64,000 nucleotides of DNA from Selaginella moellendorffii (taxonomy: Eukaryota > Streptophyta > Lycopodiopsida > Selaginellales > Selaginellaceae): contig NW_003314267.1 in NCBI RefSeq assembly GCF_000143415.4, positions 3,386,735-3,450,734 on the forward strand, given 5' to 3'. How positions within the stretch are numbered: the stretch's first letter is position 1; every line of letters starts with the position of its first letter. Under the pieces are notes generated by a model that ran no database searches, was not told where the DNA came from, and saw only the letters and a list, made by a program, of their open reading frames with translations. This document shows, piece by piece, positions 47,878 through 58,830 of this stretch. A program made the position numbers and the translations under genes.

Positions 47878-49914
47878 ATGGCTGCTGCTGCTTCATCTTC
47901 CAGCCAAAGTAGTGGGATCTTCATCGTTTGCCTGTCGCTCAGCCTGCTTCTCATCGTTGGAGTGATCCAACTCGACAACGCGAATCAAAATGGTGAGCCG
48001 TCTGCAAAGCTCTCGCAGTTTCTCCTTCGTGGCAACTTGCCTTGCCAATCCGTGCAAGTATCATCCGTGTCCAAAACTTCGTCTCGCAACACCGAGCTCC
48101 CTGCGCACGACGAGACGAGCGAGAAGATTGAGTTGCTAATGGAGATCTGGAATTCTTCACCATACCTCAAGGAGGACGCCAAAGTTTCGGAGGAAGAGCT
48201 TTCTAGCATCACTCGGCCTCCTCACCTGGAGAATTGTAAAGCTCGTTACATGGAGTATACCAGGATGGACAGCCGGAGTGACGATGGAGAGCGTCCACAC
48301 TGGAGTTTGTGGAAAGGCCTCTTGGGAGCTGAGCTCGGAAAGCACGTCCCCTACGAGGACGATGGAGAGGAGCTCCTCCTCAACAAAACAGCTCTGCTGC
48401 AAGGTCCATTTCCTCCCTGGGTGAGAATCCAGAGATCTAGAGTTAGAGGCTGGTTTTATAACTTAGATCCGGTTTGCAAACTGTCCAGATCGATGGAGGA
48501 GAGGAAGATAACTTACCATACACAAGACGCGTCCAGCGAGATCTGTGGTTGCATCAGCACCCGAAGAACTGCAGAGATTCATCTCTTAAGTTCTTGTACG
48601 TAGACTTCGCAAACATATCGACATGGGGTACCGGAGCACAGCTGAACGCCATCTCGGGAATGGTCGCAGTTGCTATGAACGAAAATAGAGTTCTGGTCCT
48701 GGAGTATTTCAACCGAGCCGATCACGAGGGCTGCAAAGGTACGCAAAAGCTTAGGAGAAAGAAAAAAAACAGTTAAACTTACCTTGGCACTTAGGATCTG
48801 GACACTCTCGTTGGACATGCTATTTCATTCCCGAGACATCAAAGGAATGTCGTGAGCGAGCGCTGGAGCTCGCTGCTTCGCAGGAAGCGAGAAAGAATAA
48901 AACTATCACCGACATGAGCAACTACTGGGGAGGGATAACATGGTTCGCACCCATTCCAGTGTAAGACCACAGAGAATCCATAATGCAACAGTGTGAAATC
49001 TTCTATCTTCCACACAGGATCTGGGGAAAGCCATGGGAGCATCTGCAAGCAACGAGCCAAGTGAATGGTGAGCTCACAGTTCATCACAACCAAATGCACA
49101 TATGGTGGTGGCGTGCACAGGTAGTTGTGCTTTAAAACGAAAGTGAATATGAAGTGCTTGATATCAGGCCATCAGATATCTTACTCGATATCCAAGCGAG
49201 TACCTGTGCGTACTTCTCAACCGTGCTCGTCACGAAGCGTTTGGCCGTGCGGCTGCTGCGTTGGTCGTCGACACACTTCCCAAAGAGTGGCCAAAGGTCT
49301 GGAAACAATCAGAATAAGCTTGGTTTCAAGGAAATATAAGCATAGCTTTGATGCCTTACAGGTTGAAAGTTCGAGAAGAAATATCACCGCCATGGAGAAG
49401 CTTGTGTGGAGCAACCATATCCACAGGCCATGGGTTCCGAGGCCCCTGGTAAGTGTTCACGTTAGACAAGGCGACAAGGGCCGAGAAATGAAAATCTTCA
49501 GCTTCAAATCTTATATGGAGCTTGCTCATAACTTACGTGGTCGCTTTCCTAATGCCAAGCACATATGGCTTTCGACGGAGATGCAGGTACGAGAAAAAAC
49601 TCCAGCTTGATCAATTCCAAATGAATCTCCCGCAGAACGTCGTAGACGAAAGTAAGAACTACACAAAGTGGAACTTCTACTACACGAACATTAGAAGACA
49701 AACCGGAAGCACGACGATGAAAGACTACGAAACCGGCCTGGGAAGATGGAACAGTAGCACCAATGCTTTTGTGAACCTGATGATGGCAGTGGATTGCGAT
49801 TACTTCATAGGAGCGCTTGGATCCTCCTGGGGTTCCATCATCGACGGACTGCGAAGCACAGGTGGTAAAGCTCTTGCGGGGATAGTAAGCGTCAATCCTG
49901 GCCAGTTCTGGTAA
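47878..49914 (+). CDS. Type II membrane glycosyltransferase, HxRxGDK family, copy C
   Basis: The third paralogue, on the plus strand, divergent from the beta-galactosidase. It starts 'MAAAASSSSQSSGIF' with the anchor 'IVCLSLSLLLIVGVI', then a stem of about 150 residues with 'PPHLENCKARYMEY'. Catalytic blocks are 'GGEEDNLPYTRRVQRDLWLH', 'HPKNC', 'IWGKPWEHLQ', 'WWWRAQAIRYL', 'PRPLVSVHVRQGDK', 'HIWLSTEMQ' and 'NAFVNLMMAVDCDYFIGAL', ending 'SVNPGQFW'. The introns match those of copies A and B. It is more diverged (Q-F-W instead of R-Y-W at the end), so it is probably the older branch. Role as for the other copies: a Golgi glycosyltransferase of the HxRxxDK (NodZ/FUT8-like) fold, acceptor unknown. 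Confidence 0.75.
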
Positions 49915-49999
49915 GATCAGTACGAGCGAAAAAAAAAGCTCAAGAAAGAACAGACTGTTAAAACGGAAGGGCTTCATTGTCAAAATCAAGCACTACACC

Positions 50000-50728
50000 T
50001 CAGAGTTCATTTTTTTCATCACCCTTGCCATTAACTGACACGAGTTCGGTCTCAAAAATCAGTGTCGCACCACCTGAACATATGCAGAAGTTTTACATCA
50101 GAACAAAGAAAAAAAGAGAGTGGAAACCAAGGAGTTTTACCTGGAATCTTTGGTGGTTGTCCTTGATCCCCATAACCGAGCTTGGAGGGGATCTTAAGCT
50201 TTCTCTTCTCGCCGACGCACATTCCTAGAAGCCCTTGATCCCAGCCTTGACATCAAAGTAATATAAGTTCCAAGCTTTAGAACAAAACTAAGAACTCACC
50301 TTGAATCACTTGTCCCTGGCCTAAGGTAAAACCAATGGGATCGCCCCTGGTGTAGCTCGAATCGAAAACGGTCCCATCCGTGAGAGATCCCTGAAAACAA
50401 CTCGTCCAGTGCGATAGAAAAATTGGACACATTTCCTACCTTGTAATGGACCTTCACTTCATCGCCTTTGTGAGCTCGAATTTCGCAAGTCGAAGGTTTG
50501 AACTGGCAGGAAATCTCTCATCAGTCCACAAGAAGAAAAAACGAAAAAAAAAGGAAGACCCGATCACATACCTTCACTCCGATCTGGAGCTCCTTCACAT
50601 CACTGACTTTAGCGATCGCTGCTGGAAAGGGAGCCGAGAAGATCCAAGAGTGCTGGAACGAAAGAAACTTTACCTTGAGAAGCCAGCAGCGCTAGCGCCA
50701 ACGCGAGAAATAAACTCGTAGACGCCAT
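50000..50728 (-). CDS. ER-resident FKBP-type peptidyl-prolyl isomerase (FKBP15-like)
   Basis: Short exons encode about 150 residues: a signal peptide ('[17 protein letters not shown]'), then one FKBP domain. It contains '[18 protein letters not shown]', '[20 protein letters not shown]', '[19 protein letters not shown]' and '[19 protein letters not shown]', ending 'KNEL', a KDEL-type ER retrieval signal. It matches the FKBP15-1/15-2 group of plants, which helps proline isomerisation during folding in the secretory pathway. The domain is full length and the FK506-pocket residues (Tyr, Phe-Asp, Trp) are present. It lies 110 bp from the end of the pyrophosphatase gene, same strand. Confidence 0.92.
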
Positions 50729-50841
50729 AGCCAACCCTAAGCGCGAGCTCTGGTTTTAGAGCTGGAATAACTTTGTTTGATTAACGCAAAGATAAACAAT
50801 TATAATGAAGTGTGTGGCCTGTGCGAAGCTTCCATGGCTTC

Positions 50842-51875
50842 CTACTGGCGAAGGGTCTCCACGACGTAGGCCGCGTACAAATCCCTGGAAAACACGAGCA
50901 TAGCTTTCAAAAGAAACAAGAGAAAAGAGAAATGCCTACATTGAGTTGCGCACAGCTTCTATGGCTTTCTCTGCGGGAAGGAAGTCTTCCACCTCTACTT
51001 GCTTATTCTCGTTCTTCTTGTCTGTCACTCGATCGTGAAATAGAACGGTAGAGAATCGAAAGAACCAAAGACGATGCAAAGGATACAATCCTCGAAGAAC
51101 CTGCGAATCTCCGCTAGCCTGTGAGGCGGGAGCTGCTTGATGTCCGTGCAATGCTTGTACTCTGGATCATCAGCGCACACTGCTATGATCTTATCGTCCT
51201 TCTCCCCCTGATCAGATAGATGACACTCTTAGAAAAACGCTGAAAAGGATGTAAACATTTTGCTACCTGATCGATCATCGGCATGAGCCCGATGGCTTTG
51301 GCTCGGAGAAACGCTCCTGGAAGAACAGGCTCCTGTTCATGAAAAGTTCACTTGGCCGAGAGCGTTTACTAAGACAAAACCAGGGAAAAAAGAAAAAAAG
51401 AGATGGAAGCTCACTTGCATGATCACAAGAACGTCAAGCGGGTCATTGTCTTCACACAGCGTGCGTGGAACAAATCCATAGTTGTGTGGATAAACCACCG
51501 AGGAATAAAGGACTCGATCAACCTGGAAGAACGACCAAAGCATAACTGGAAAGTAGCGAAAGAAAAGATCAAACTATTCACACCTTGATCAATCCACTTT
51601 GCTTGTCGAGCTCATACTTGACTTTGCTGCCTTTGGCGATTTCCACGACCTGGAAAACCGATTCAAGCAATGCTACCAAACAAGAGGATGAAGCTCACGC
51701 AGTTAAAAACCGAGGGAGCTCCAGAACCTTGGGGTTTTGGGGCAAAATCCACGAAACAAGACGGTCGATCGCGTGAGAAGATCGCAAGAACAGCCTGAGA
51801 ATCAAGAGAACACGAGACGAGCGTACCGATTTCGAGGTCGTGCCAGGGATGCGCCGCGACGAATCGGTCCGCCAT
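50842..51875 (-). CDS. PPA: Soluble inorganic pyrophosphatase (family I)
   Basis: The exons encode a family I PPase starting '[17 protein letters not shown]'. It has '[20 protein letters not shown]', '[20 protein letters not shown]' (with the metal-binding DNDPLD), '[20 protein letters not shown]' and '[17 protein letters not shown]'. The C-terminal helix '[20 protein letters not shown]' ends '...VVETLRQ'. It hydrolyses pyrophosphate in the cytosol and so pulls biosynthetic reactions forward. Length and active-site residues are as in plant PPa proteins. Seven or so short introns. No regulatory signal is seen in the short intergenic spaces. Confidence 0.94.
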
Positions 51876-52030
51876 CGCCAGCCAAAATATTTTGCTTGGC
51901 TTTGCGTCGACCTAAACGTATGGCGTGGATAAAAAAACAAATGTACTTTCTCAAACGAAAACGATTTTTTACAACGAATTTATTCTCCTCCCAAAGAATG
52001 GTGTTCTGGCTTTCTTTTTTTCTTTCACTT

Positions 52031-53679
52031 TTACCGGCAGCTTCTCGAGCAGTAAACATTATCACTCGTGGGAGAAGTGACTGAGGGCCATTCTCTCGAT
52101 CGCGTTCTATCTTCACAAACCACCGTCAAGTAGCCTTTGTCAAAGTTATACTGCATCAATCGAAAATGTGTGAAAGTCAAAAGGAATCATACAAGAGAAA
52201 CGACGAGCGCGGACGACGACGATTTCTAAGAGACGCGGAGAAAATAGAAAAACAAAAGGAGAGCGAAGAACATACCTCGCATTCAAACGTTTTGCTGCCA
52301 TTACAATTCCAATGCGACGTAGGAACGCAGCTCAAGTAGTGACACCAGCTACATTTCTTGTTCACGTCAACTTCTTTGTACAAGAGAGCAATCGCGGTCG
52401 AGTACCTGGAGAAGATTGACAAGCACAGTTGAAGGATCACTCAAAAGAGCAAAAGATGGTAAGAGGAAACTCACCCGGCAACTAAGAGGAGCACGGCAAC
52501 GATGAGAAGGACGATCTGATAGATCTTGTGTCTCGACTTGACAGGAGCACCGCCCGGCATCCCAGCGTGTCCTTGATGCCGGACCCATCCAAGTTGTGGT
52601 CTCATGAGCAGCACGAAGCCGAGCAGAAACCCGGAGACAAATCCTCCGATGTGTGCGAAGTTGTCGACGTGAGGCAAGATGCCCACCGCCAAGTTGATGC
52701 CGATGATGATGACCAATGTGATCAACGCGGCAATCTGCAAGCCAAAGCAACGAAAAAAAAAAAAGAATAGAAGCTTGTGTTAGTCGCAATACGTGCTTGG
52801 CAAGGGATCACCACCAAAGAGAGAAAACTTTGAAGCAAGCTATAAGAAGGTACCTTGTTGGAATAGATGGACCAGTTGGTGATGAGCTCCGAGACCATTG
52901 CTCCCAAAAGACCGAAGAGGGCTCCCGACGCTCCGACCGAGATACGGTCCTGGATGAACAACGCGGATAGGAGGCTGCCACCAAAACCAGATAGGAGATA
53001 CAAAAGCCCGATCTTCACTGCAGAGAAAACAAGTTTGAGGCAAAGAGAAGAACTTTAGAAAGATTTTCGTCAACTTACCAAAGCCGAATTCCCTCTCCAG
53101 GCGAATGCCGATTAAGAGAAGGCATATCATGTTCGCGAGCAAGTGAAGCACACCGGCGTGTAACCACATGCAAGAGATTAGCCGCCACCCTTGATGTTTT
53201 TTCACCACCAGTGTCGAGTTCAATGCCCCCATTTTCTTCAATCTATAGAAGCAGCGATCGATCAGTGAAGAACACACACACCCACACACAAAGGAAGAAT
53301 CATCCAAGCGAAGAAAAAAAAATCAAACGAACCAGGAAGGAAAGACAAAAAAAAAAGGAGAGAGAGAGAGAAGAACTTACGTTTCGGAGGATGGACCAAG
53401 AAGAGGATTGTCCCTGAGCGATTCGAAAGAGAGCCTCTTGAGGAAGGTGAGCCTGCAATTGAACGAGTTCTTGGGGCAATTGTTGACATACATGGTGACA
53501 ATGAAGACGATGACATTGGCGACGACGAAAAGGGGGATGAGCCACGAAATCCTGGACGCGCGAGGCGGCATCTCCTCATACGAGCTGGAAGCCGGGACGG
53601 GATACACTGAGCGCCCCCGGTGGCTCGAGAATGACCCCTTTCTTTCGATGTCGAGAGGATGAGCCGCCTCCCTTTCCAT
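52031..53679 (-). CDS. Rhomboid intramembrane serine protease (RBL)
   Basis: A seven-helix-type plant rhomboid. The cytosolic N-terminus ('[20 protein letters not shown]') leads into TM1. Then come '[20 protein letters not shown]', '[18 protein letters not shown]', the catalytic Ser in '[18 protein letters not shown]' and the catalytic His in '[18 protein letters not shown]'. A seventh TM ('[18 protein letters not shown]') and a Cys-rich luminal tail ending 'VYCSRSCR' complete it. This tail is typical of AtRBL1-like proteases. It probably cuts membrane proteins in the Golgi or plasma membrane; substrate unknown. Start ATG at 53679; about 320 residues over six exons. Confidence 0.92.
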
Positions 53680-53954
53680 CACTGCCGCTCCAAATCGATC
53701 GCCCGGCCCCGAATTAGATCACACTACCGAGCTGAAAATCACCTAGCGCGCGCGGTCAATCGCTCGCAGATCCCACCAATTCCAAAAACCTAGCTCGGAA
53801 TGCCGCCATAGCTGCGAGGAACAAGTCTCCCATATCGGGACGGGAGTATTAGAGCTTGTGCTGAGTCAGCAAACAACACGGTGTGACGCATCATCCACGC
53901 GTCGTGCCACGTCGGCTCCTAACTAGAGGAAGAAAAATTTGATCGTTTGATTGA

Positions 53955-54203
53955 TCAAGAGGGTGGAGCTCGCGCTCGCGCCCGCGGCGGGGATGGCGAT
54001 GGCGCTCCTCCTGCCCTAGCGCCTCCAGCCTCGCATGCGCAACGGAACGCTTCGATTTCTTCACGGCATTTGCTGCGATCGCCACGATTCTCCTTGAGGC
54101 AGCGCTGGAGGGCGTCCGTGTCGCAGATTACCTTGTTTCTTGGCGCCGCCGATGCTGCTGGCGCTCGCGCTGACACTGCCGCTGCGCCATCTCGATCCGC
54201 CAT
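53955..54203 (-). CDS. Small twin-cysteine (CHCH-like) protein
   Basis: A single-exon 82-residue protein, 'MADRDGAAAVSARAPA...'. Its core 'CDTDALQRCLKENRGDRSKC' is followed by 'REEIEAFRCAC'. This paired-Cys helix-turn-helix layout, with 'ALQRCLKENRGDRSKC', is typical of plant CHCH-like mitochondrial intermembrane-space or assembly factors. The Cys spacing (about X7 and X8) is a little short of the classic CX9C. An Ala/Pro/Arg-rich tail ('SPSPPRARARAPPS') follows. It lies head to head with the methyltransferase gene, 99 bp between start codons. Family membership is moderate; function is unknown. Confidence 0.68.
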   Translation of the reverse strand: MADRDGAAAVSARAPAASAAPRNKVICDTDALQRCLKENRGDRSKCREEIEAFRCACEAGGARAGGAPSPSPPRARARAPPS

Positions 54204-54302
54204 AGCTGATTCTAGGTCTTCTTGCAAGAACCGGTAGAATATGTGGAAATTCGCTTTTCTTGACTTGGCTGATCGATTTGCTACCTGCATTCTTGCGCAG
54301 GA

Positions 54303-56803
54303 ATGGAAGAGCTTCTGGCGAAAATCCGTGAAGCAGAGGCTTTGGCACTGCGGCTGAAAGAGAGCGAGCTCAAGAAGAAGATCAAGAAGCCACCTCCTCC
54401 AACTACAAAGGAAAAGGTATGGTGTTTCCCTTTTGTGGAGATTTTGCATGCAATGTGAGAGTGTAGGAGGAGTTTCCGGAGCACGGAGACTGGCTTGACG
54501 CTTTCCGGAGAAACCTTGGAGCTTTGGATCGCCGCTTGGTTGTTCTGAGCCTCTTTGATGGAATCGGCGGCACTTGGGCTGCTTTGGATCGTCTCGAAGT
54601 TCGGTACAAGGGATATAGCTCTGAGATTGTAGGCGCTGCTTTCTTCCTTCGCGTGCTTATGTTCTAACGCTGGGCTCTCTTTGCATTTCCAGAATCCTTA
54701 CGCTGCGCGCGTTCTCAAAGCCAAGTTTCCAAACGTTACACACCTGGGAGATGTAAAGGACATTCGACGAGGAGACATTGAGGAAGAGATTGATCTCGTT
54801 GTTGGTGGTTTCCCTTGTCAAGACTTGACCTCTATGGGCAAAAGGGATGGGTAAGTTCGAAAGCATTGTTTGCATTTTCACTGCGACTCGCTGCTAACAT
54901 GAGAGCGCAGGCTGCATGGCTTTCGCAGCCGTCTATTTTTCGATATGCTCCGTATACTGCATCTCTTTCGGCCCCGATGGTGTGAGCCTTTCCTCTTACC
55001 ACCTTTTTAAGCAGTGTTCCTTTTCAGGTTCTTGGTGGAGAATGTGGCCTCCATGACATGGATAGACCGAGAAGAAATATCCAAGTATCTCAACTGTCTT
55101 CCTATTGAGATCGACTCCCAGGATCTAACAGCCAGCAAGCGCAAGCGTCTGTATTGGACAAACATCCCGCATCCAGAGAAGCTGCCTGACGTGAGAAATC
55201 ACGCATCCAACCTTTTGCAACATGCTCTTGACGACGCGACGGCTCTGGAAGAAAAGATCGGGGTATCTTTCTACTTTTGTCTTCTCGTTGCGTGCTAACT
55301 TTCAGCACTTGCCCAGTGTGTCATGACGTGTAACTATTACGTGGGAGGATTTGGACAACTACAACGTGTCTTTGACCGCAAAGATAAGGTGCTGAGATAT
55401 GTCACCGTAACAGAACTAGAGAAGGTAATGGGGTTCCCTGCTGGACACACTGACATCGATTTTGGTAATCTGGACGACTTCGTGTAAGTTTCTTTTGTTT
55501 TATCTTATTTTAGACTGATGACAAAAGATATGAATTCGTAGGCCGTTCGCACCCGAGCAAACTCCTAAAAGGAAATGCAAGCTTGATGACAAGGCTAAAA
55601 CCATTCGGTGGAATCTAATTGGCAATAGTTTTTCTGTTAAGTGTCCTTGCAGGATTTGTGGCATTTCTAATCTGTTCTTCTCACTGTAGGTTACAGTAAT
55701 TTCTTACATGCTCAGTCCACTCATGCTACCTTCGACTTGGGAAGCCCATGTAATCTACAACTTCTCTCCAAAATTCAGAGAGAGCGAGTGCGCCGTACTC
55801 GAGACGGGGGAGGTACGACAAGCGGGAAATGCCGTCTTTAGTTCTCATAATGTCTACGTTTGGCAGCTTTGGGCACTTTATAACACCAGGTCACAACCAA
55901 GCTGGTACGCAGTTATTCTATCCAGGAGTGGAGATCGCTTCGACACATTGCAGTCCAAGAAAAAGAAGAAAGGGCTGCAAATTCACGTGTAAGTGTTTAA
56001 AGCTCTGTTTGGCGTTACGCAACGATCTTTCCTGGTTTTCTATAGATGCTTCCTGGAGCTGGACACTGGCTTTCTTGCTGCAAACGACGACCAATGGAGC
56101 CCCCTCCGCGGAACCGGACAATACAACAGGATTGACAAAGCTGATCTTCAGACATCCTGGGTCACATTTTCTCACAGGTCAATAACTCCTACTGCTGGTT
56201 TTAGAAGCCTGCGACAAGTTTGTTTTTCCTTTAGAATGACCACCTTCAAGAAGCTCGGAGATAGCTACTTCATCTACCCTGGAGAGAATGAAGTCTGGGC
56301 AGTTTTTGATCGCGATTCAAGCCGGCCTACGCTGTACTATGTGGTACGCTTTTTTTTTTACTTTCACGTTATTCATTGCTCATAGAGTTGATTTGAGCAG
56401 CTTGTTTTAACCACGGAGATTGACTGGAACTTGGTAACGAGGACCCCATCGGGGGTAGAAGGATTTGCGTCTCGCTGTAGACTTTTGCAGCAGACAAGTG
56501 CCTCAGACATTTTCAGGTTGCTATGTTCTTCTTTCTCTGTTTTCTTTTCACTCAAACGTGAGCTTCTCCCGCAGACTCACTGACACGGAAGTGGCATTCA
56601 AGGATCTGGCACAGTTTTGTTTCAAGGTGCCATACTACTTCAAAGGCGAGGGGAGCGTCTTTAAGCTGGAGCTGAGCAAAACCGGCAAGTATCTCAATCA
56701 CAAGGTTGGGAGAAAGAGGAGGAGGAAGAAAGGGGGCAGCGACGGCGAGGAAGAAGATGAGAGCGAGTCGGACGAGATGGAAGAGCAAGAACAAGGCTCG
56801 TAA
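54303..56803 (+). CDS. DNMT3: DNMT3-type cytosine-5 DNA methyltransferase with C-terminal DUF3444-like domain
   Basis: Exons 54303-54416, 54467-54628, 54693-54850, 54911-54979, 55028-55262, 55317-55483, 55542-55635 and 55690 onward. A coiled, Lys-rich N-terminus ('ALRLKESELKKKIKKPPPP') leads into the methyltransferase in the normal motif order: I 'VLSLFDGIGG', IV 'VVGGFPCQDLTSM' with catalytic Cys, VI 'FLVENVASM', VIII-like 'DRKDKVLRYVTVTELEKVMG' and X 'GNSFSVTVISYM'. The flanking order and length resemble the DNMT3 de novo enzymes, not the permuted DRMs. After about residue 350 the protein continues with 'YNFSPKF', 'LWALYN', 'PSWYAVILS', 'VTFSHRM' and 'YFIYPGENEVWAVFDRD', the pattern of DUF3444, ending in an acidic 'SESDEMEEQEQGS'. 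I see no PWWP or ADD domain. It would methylate DNA in the nucleus; the tail may bind a partner. Confidence 0.85.
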
Positions 56804-56882
56804 TCACAAGGAAGTCGTACGGAAAGAAAATATCTTTGTACGCTAAAACCCCCCTAAACCCTACACTCCAAAATCCTTGGCT

Positions 56883-57317
56883 ATGGCGTCTATCGCGTCG
56901 AGGTTCACGCCGCTGCTGGATCGAGTGCTCGTCGAGAAGCTCGTGCCGCCTGCCAAATCCGTGGGCGGCGTTCTTCTCCCGGAGACGCAGAAGCACGTAA
57001 GTAGTTGATCGATCGATCGTTGGCGCGTTTCTAGGGTTTGAGCGTTGCTTTGGCAGATCAATGGCGGGACTGTGGTCGCGGTAGGCCAGGGCGTGTACAA
57101 CTCCGACGGCGAGATCGTGCCAAATCTCTGCAAAGTGGGCGACAAGGTTTTGCTCCCGGATTGGGGCGGTGTGGAGATCAAGCTCGAGGACAAATCGTAA
57201 GAGTTTGCTTTTGTGTTTTCTCTTGCTCTCCTTCGCTCATCTCGTTTTGTCGATCGATCCAGGTACGAGGTCTTCCGCGACAAGAGCATCCTCGCGATTA
57301 TGAGCGACTTTGAGTAG
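56883..57317 (+). CDS. CPN10: 10-kDa chaperonin (CPN10, GroES-type)
   Basis: Three exons (56883-56996, 57057-57196, 57263-57317) encode 102 residues: 'MASIASRFTPLLDRVLVEKL', 'PPAKSVGGVLLPETQKHI', 'NGGTVVAVGQGVY', 'KVGDKVLLPDWGGVEIKLED' and 'YEVFRDKSILAIMSDFE'. This is a full GroES fold with the mobile loop 'SVGGVLLPE'. Plant proteins of this length without a transit peptide are mitochondrial co-chaperonins of CPN60. It begins about 80 bp after the end of the methyltransferase. Confidence 0.95.
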
Positions 57318-57414
57318 GATAGAAGACGATTTTGGTGGTACCACTCAAAGGTTTTGTTTCATCATTTTTTTTCTCTTCTCGCATCGATCTAGCATCCTCT
57401 CACTCTTCTAGATC

Positions 57415-57610
57415 ATGGTAGCAACTAGGATAATTCTCTTCCTCTACTATGGCTAGAAGAGGTGAGAGAGGTTGCATAGATGTCAGACAATACAGTGTAA
57501 GGAGATCCATTCCCAGCCACTGTAGCTCCTCGATCGGCATCGTAGTGGACGCATTGAGCAGCGCCCCCCACGCCACTGGATCCGGCACGAAAGGCATGGA
57601 ATGCGAGGAA
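57415..57610 (-). pseudogene. Partial copy of the PPR gene C-terminus
   Basis: In reverse complement this is close to bases 61405-61600 of the PPR gene: 'MPFVPDPVAWGALLNA' then a frameshift by small deletions ('TMPIEELQWLG' in place of '...RLHCDVDRGARVAENIPG'), and shared 'LLTLYCLTSMQPL'. Differences are few, so the copy is recent. It has no start or complete domain. Confidence 0.8.
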
Positions 57611-57658
57611 GGGCTATTGACGCCATAGAATATCATGCTACTTTTTACTGATGCTTAC

Positions 57659-57757
57659 GTTTCCTTGACGAAGTTTCTCACAACTACCGTCTAATCGAAG
57701 CTCACGTAATCCTGAGAGCGTTTCCTTGACGAAGTTTCTCACAATCTCACGTAATCC
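57659..57757 (+). repeat. Imperfect tandem duplication of ~60 bp
   Basis: 'gtttccttgacgaagtttctc' followed by 'acaa' occurs twice, at about 57659 and 57720, and both copies continue into 'ctcacgtaatcc'. A short recent local duplication next to the PPR fragment. Confidence 0.75.
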
Positions 57758-58069
57758 GAGATGATTGTTATACAGGAGATAATCCTTAGAGCTGTCTAGA
57801 AACTAGAAAGTTTGGAAAATTAGAAAGAACGGCTAGTGCTGGCGTCTTTGCACTTGGAGTAATCCGCTAGCTGTGGGGTAAGCTCGGGCAAGACTGTTGG
57901 GGGAGGTGTGGAGAGATCAAGCGGGCTTGCAGGATTTTCGAGGGGGTCCATAGCAGGCCAAGAGAAACTCCTACCCAGGTTTTGAAGAGTGATTGTTGAC
58001 TTGTTTGTATCATTTTTCATATGTAACTAACATATTTTGTTTCTGAAGATAGTTTAAATTATGCTATTG
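57758..58069. other. Unrecognised spacer
   Basis: About 310 bp between the PPR fragment and the lectin fragment. A minus-strand frame (57820-58020) is Pro/Ser-rich and has no known motif. The base composition changes from balanced to AT-rich near 58020, where the copied AT-rich element starts. Confidence 0.4.
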
Positions 58070-58240
58070 GAACTCTTCAAGGTCAATATAACACTATTGT
58101 TCAAATTGTTTCATTTTCACATACTCTATTATACAAAATGATTGTAATTTCAGGACACAATGTAATAGATACAAAAACGTATAATCACCAGAATTGTTTA
58201 AGATGTATTTATAAATGAATATTGAGCATTTTATCTGATT
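58070..58240 (+). pseudogene. 3' fragment of the AT-rich lectin gene
   Basis: This matches, in opposite orientation, the 3' end of the lectin ORF at 34329-34450. It includes 'caaattgttt', 'attatacaaaatga', 'gataca.aaacgtataatcac' and the stop region 'cagaattgtttaaga', then shared 3' flank 'tttataaatgaatattgag'. A deletion before 'aatagatacaaaaacg' breaks the frame. Only the last ~50 residues are represented. Confidence 0.82.
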
Positions 58241-58297
58241 GAATTTTTTTATATTAAGGTTATTCCAATAATTATCAATCCTCTTTAGTATTATTAA

Positions 58298-58433
<136 letters not shown>

Positions 58434-58479
58434 GATAAGCATATATAATCTAGATATCAATTATTACGAGATTTTTTTG

Positions 58480-58830
58480 GATGAAAATATTTATACCAAA
58501 TTTAGCAATAACATTAGTGACTTTAAGAAAGTTGTGTTTTAAAGGGAGTTTTATTTTGTATTTTCACGTATAAGACATGCCATAGTCCAAGAATTTAATC
58601 TATTGGTTTTTATGGTTAGTTAGGGGCATTTCACAAAATACTTATCACTAACATTACTGCTTGATCTAGAGTTCTTGTTAATAGTACTAAAGTAAGTCAC
58701 ATTGGAGAGATGATAGTTTTTTATATTACAAGTTGTGATTGAGTATTTTTATCCTGAGATCATTCTCACCAGCTTATTAAGCTTTCCTGGGAGAATGATA
58801 AGGACATCTTAAATAATATTCAAGTAACTA
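58480..58830. repeat. Copy of AT-rich repeat related to 33780-34070
   Basis: In reverse complement the two stretches share 'taaagggagttttattttgt' versus 'ataaaaaccccttt', 'attttctatttgtgaaatac'-like blocks, 'gaacttgagatcgatcag' versus 'tgcttgatctagagttc', and 'attctcacc...gggagaatga'. With the lectin fragment at 58070 it shows that a long AT-rich unit, lectin plus flank, exists twice in this window in opposite orientation. Confidence 0.6.

Noticed and set aside
57820-58020. Pro-rich minus-strand frame of 66 codons
   Set aside because: No motif, start context or neighbour supports it as a gene.
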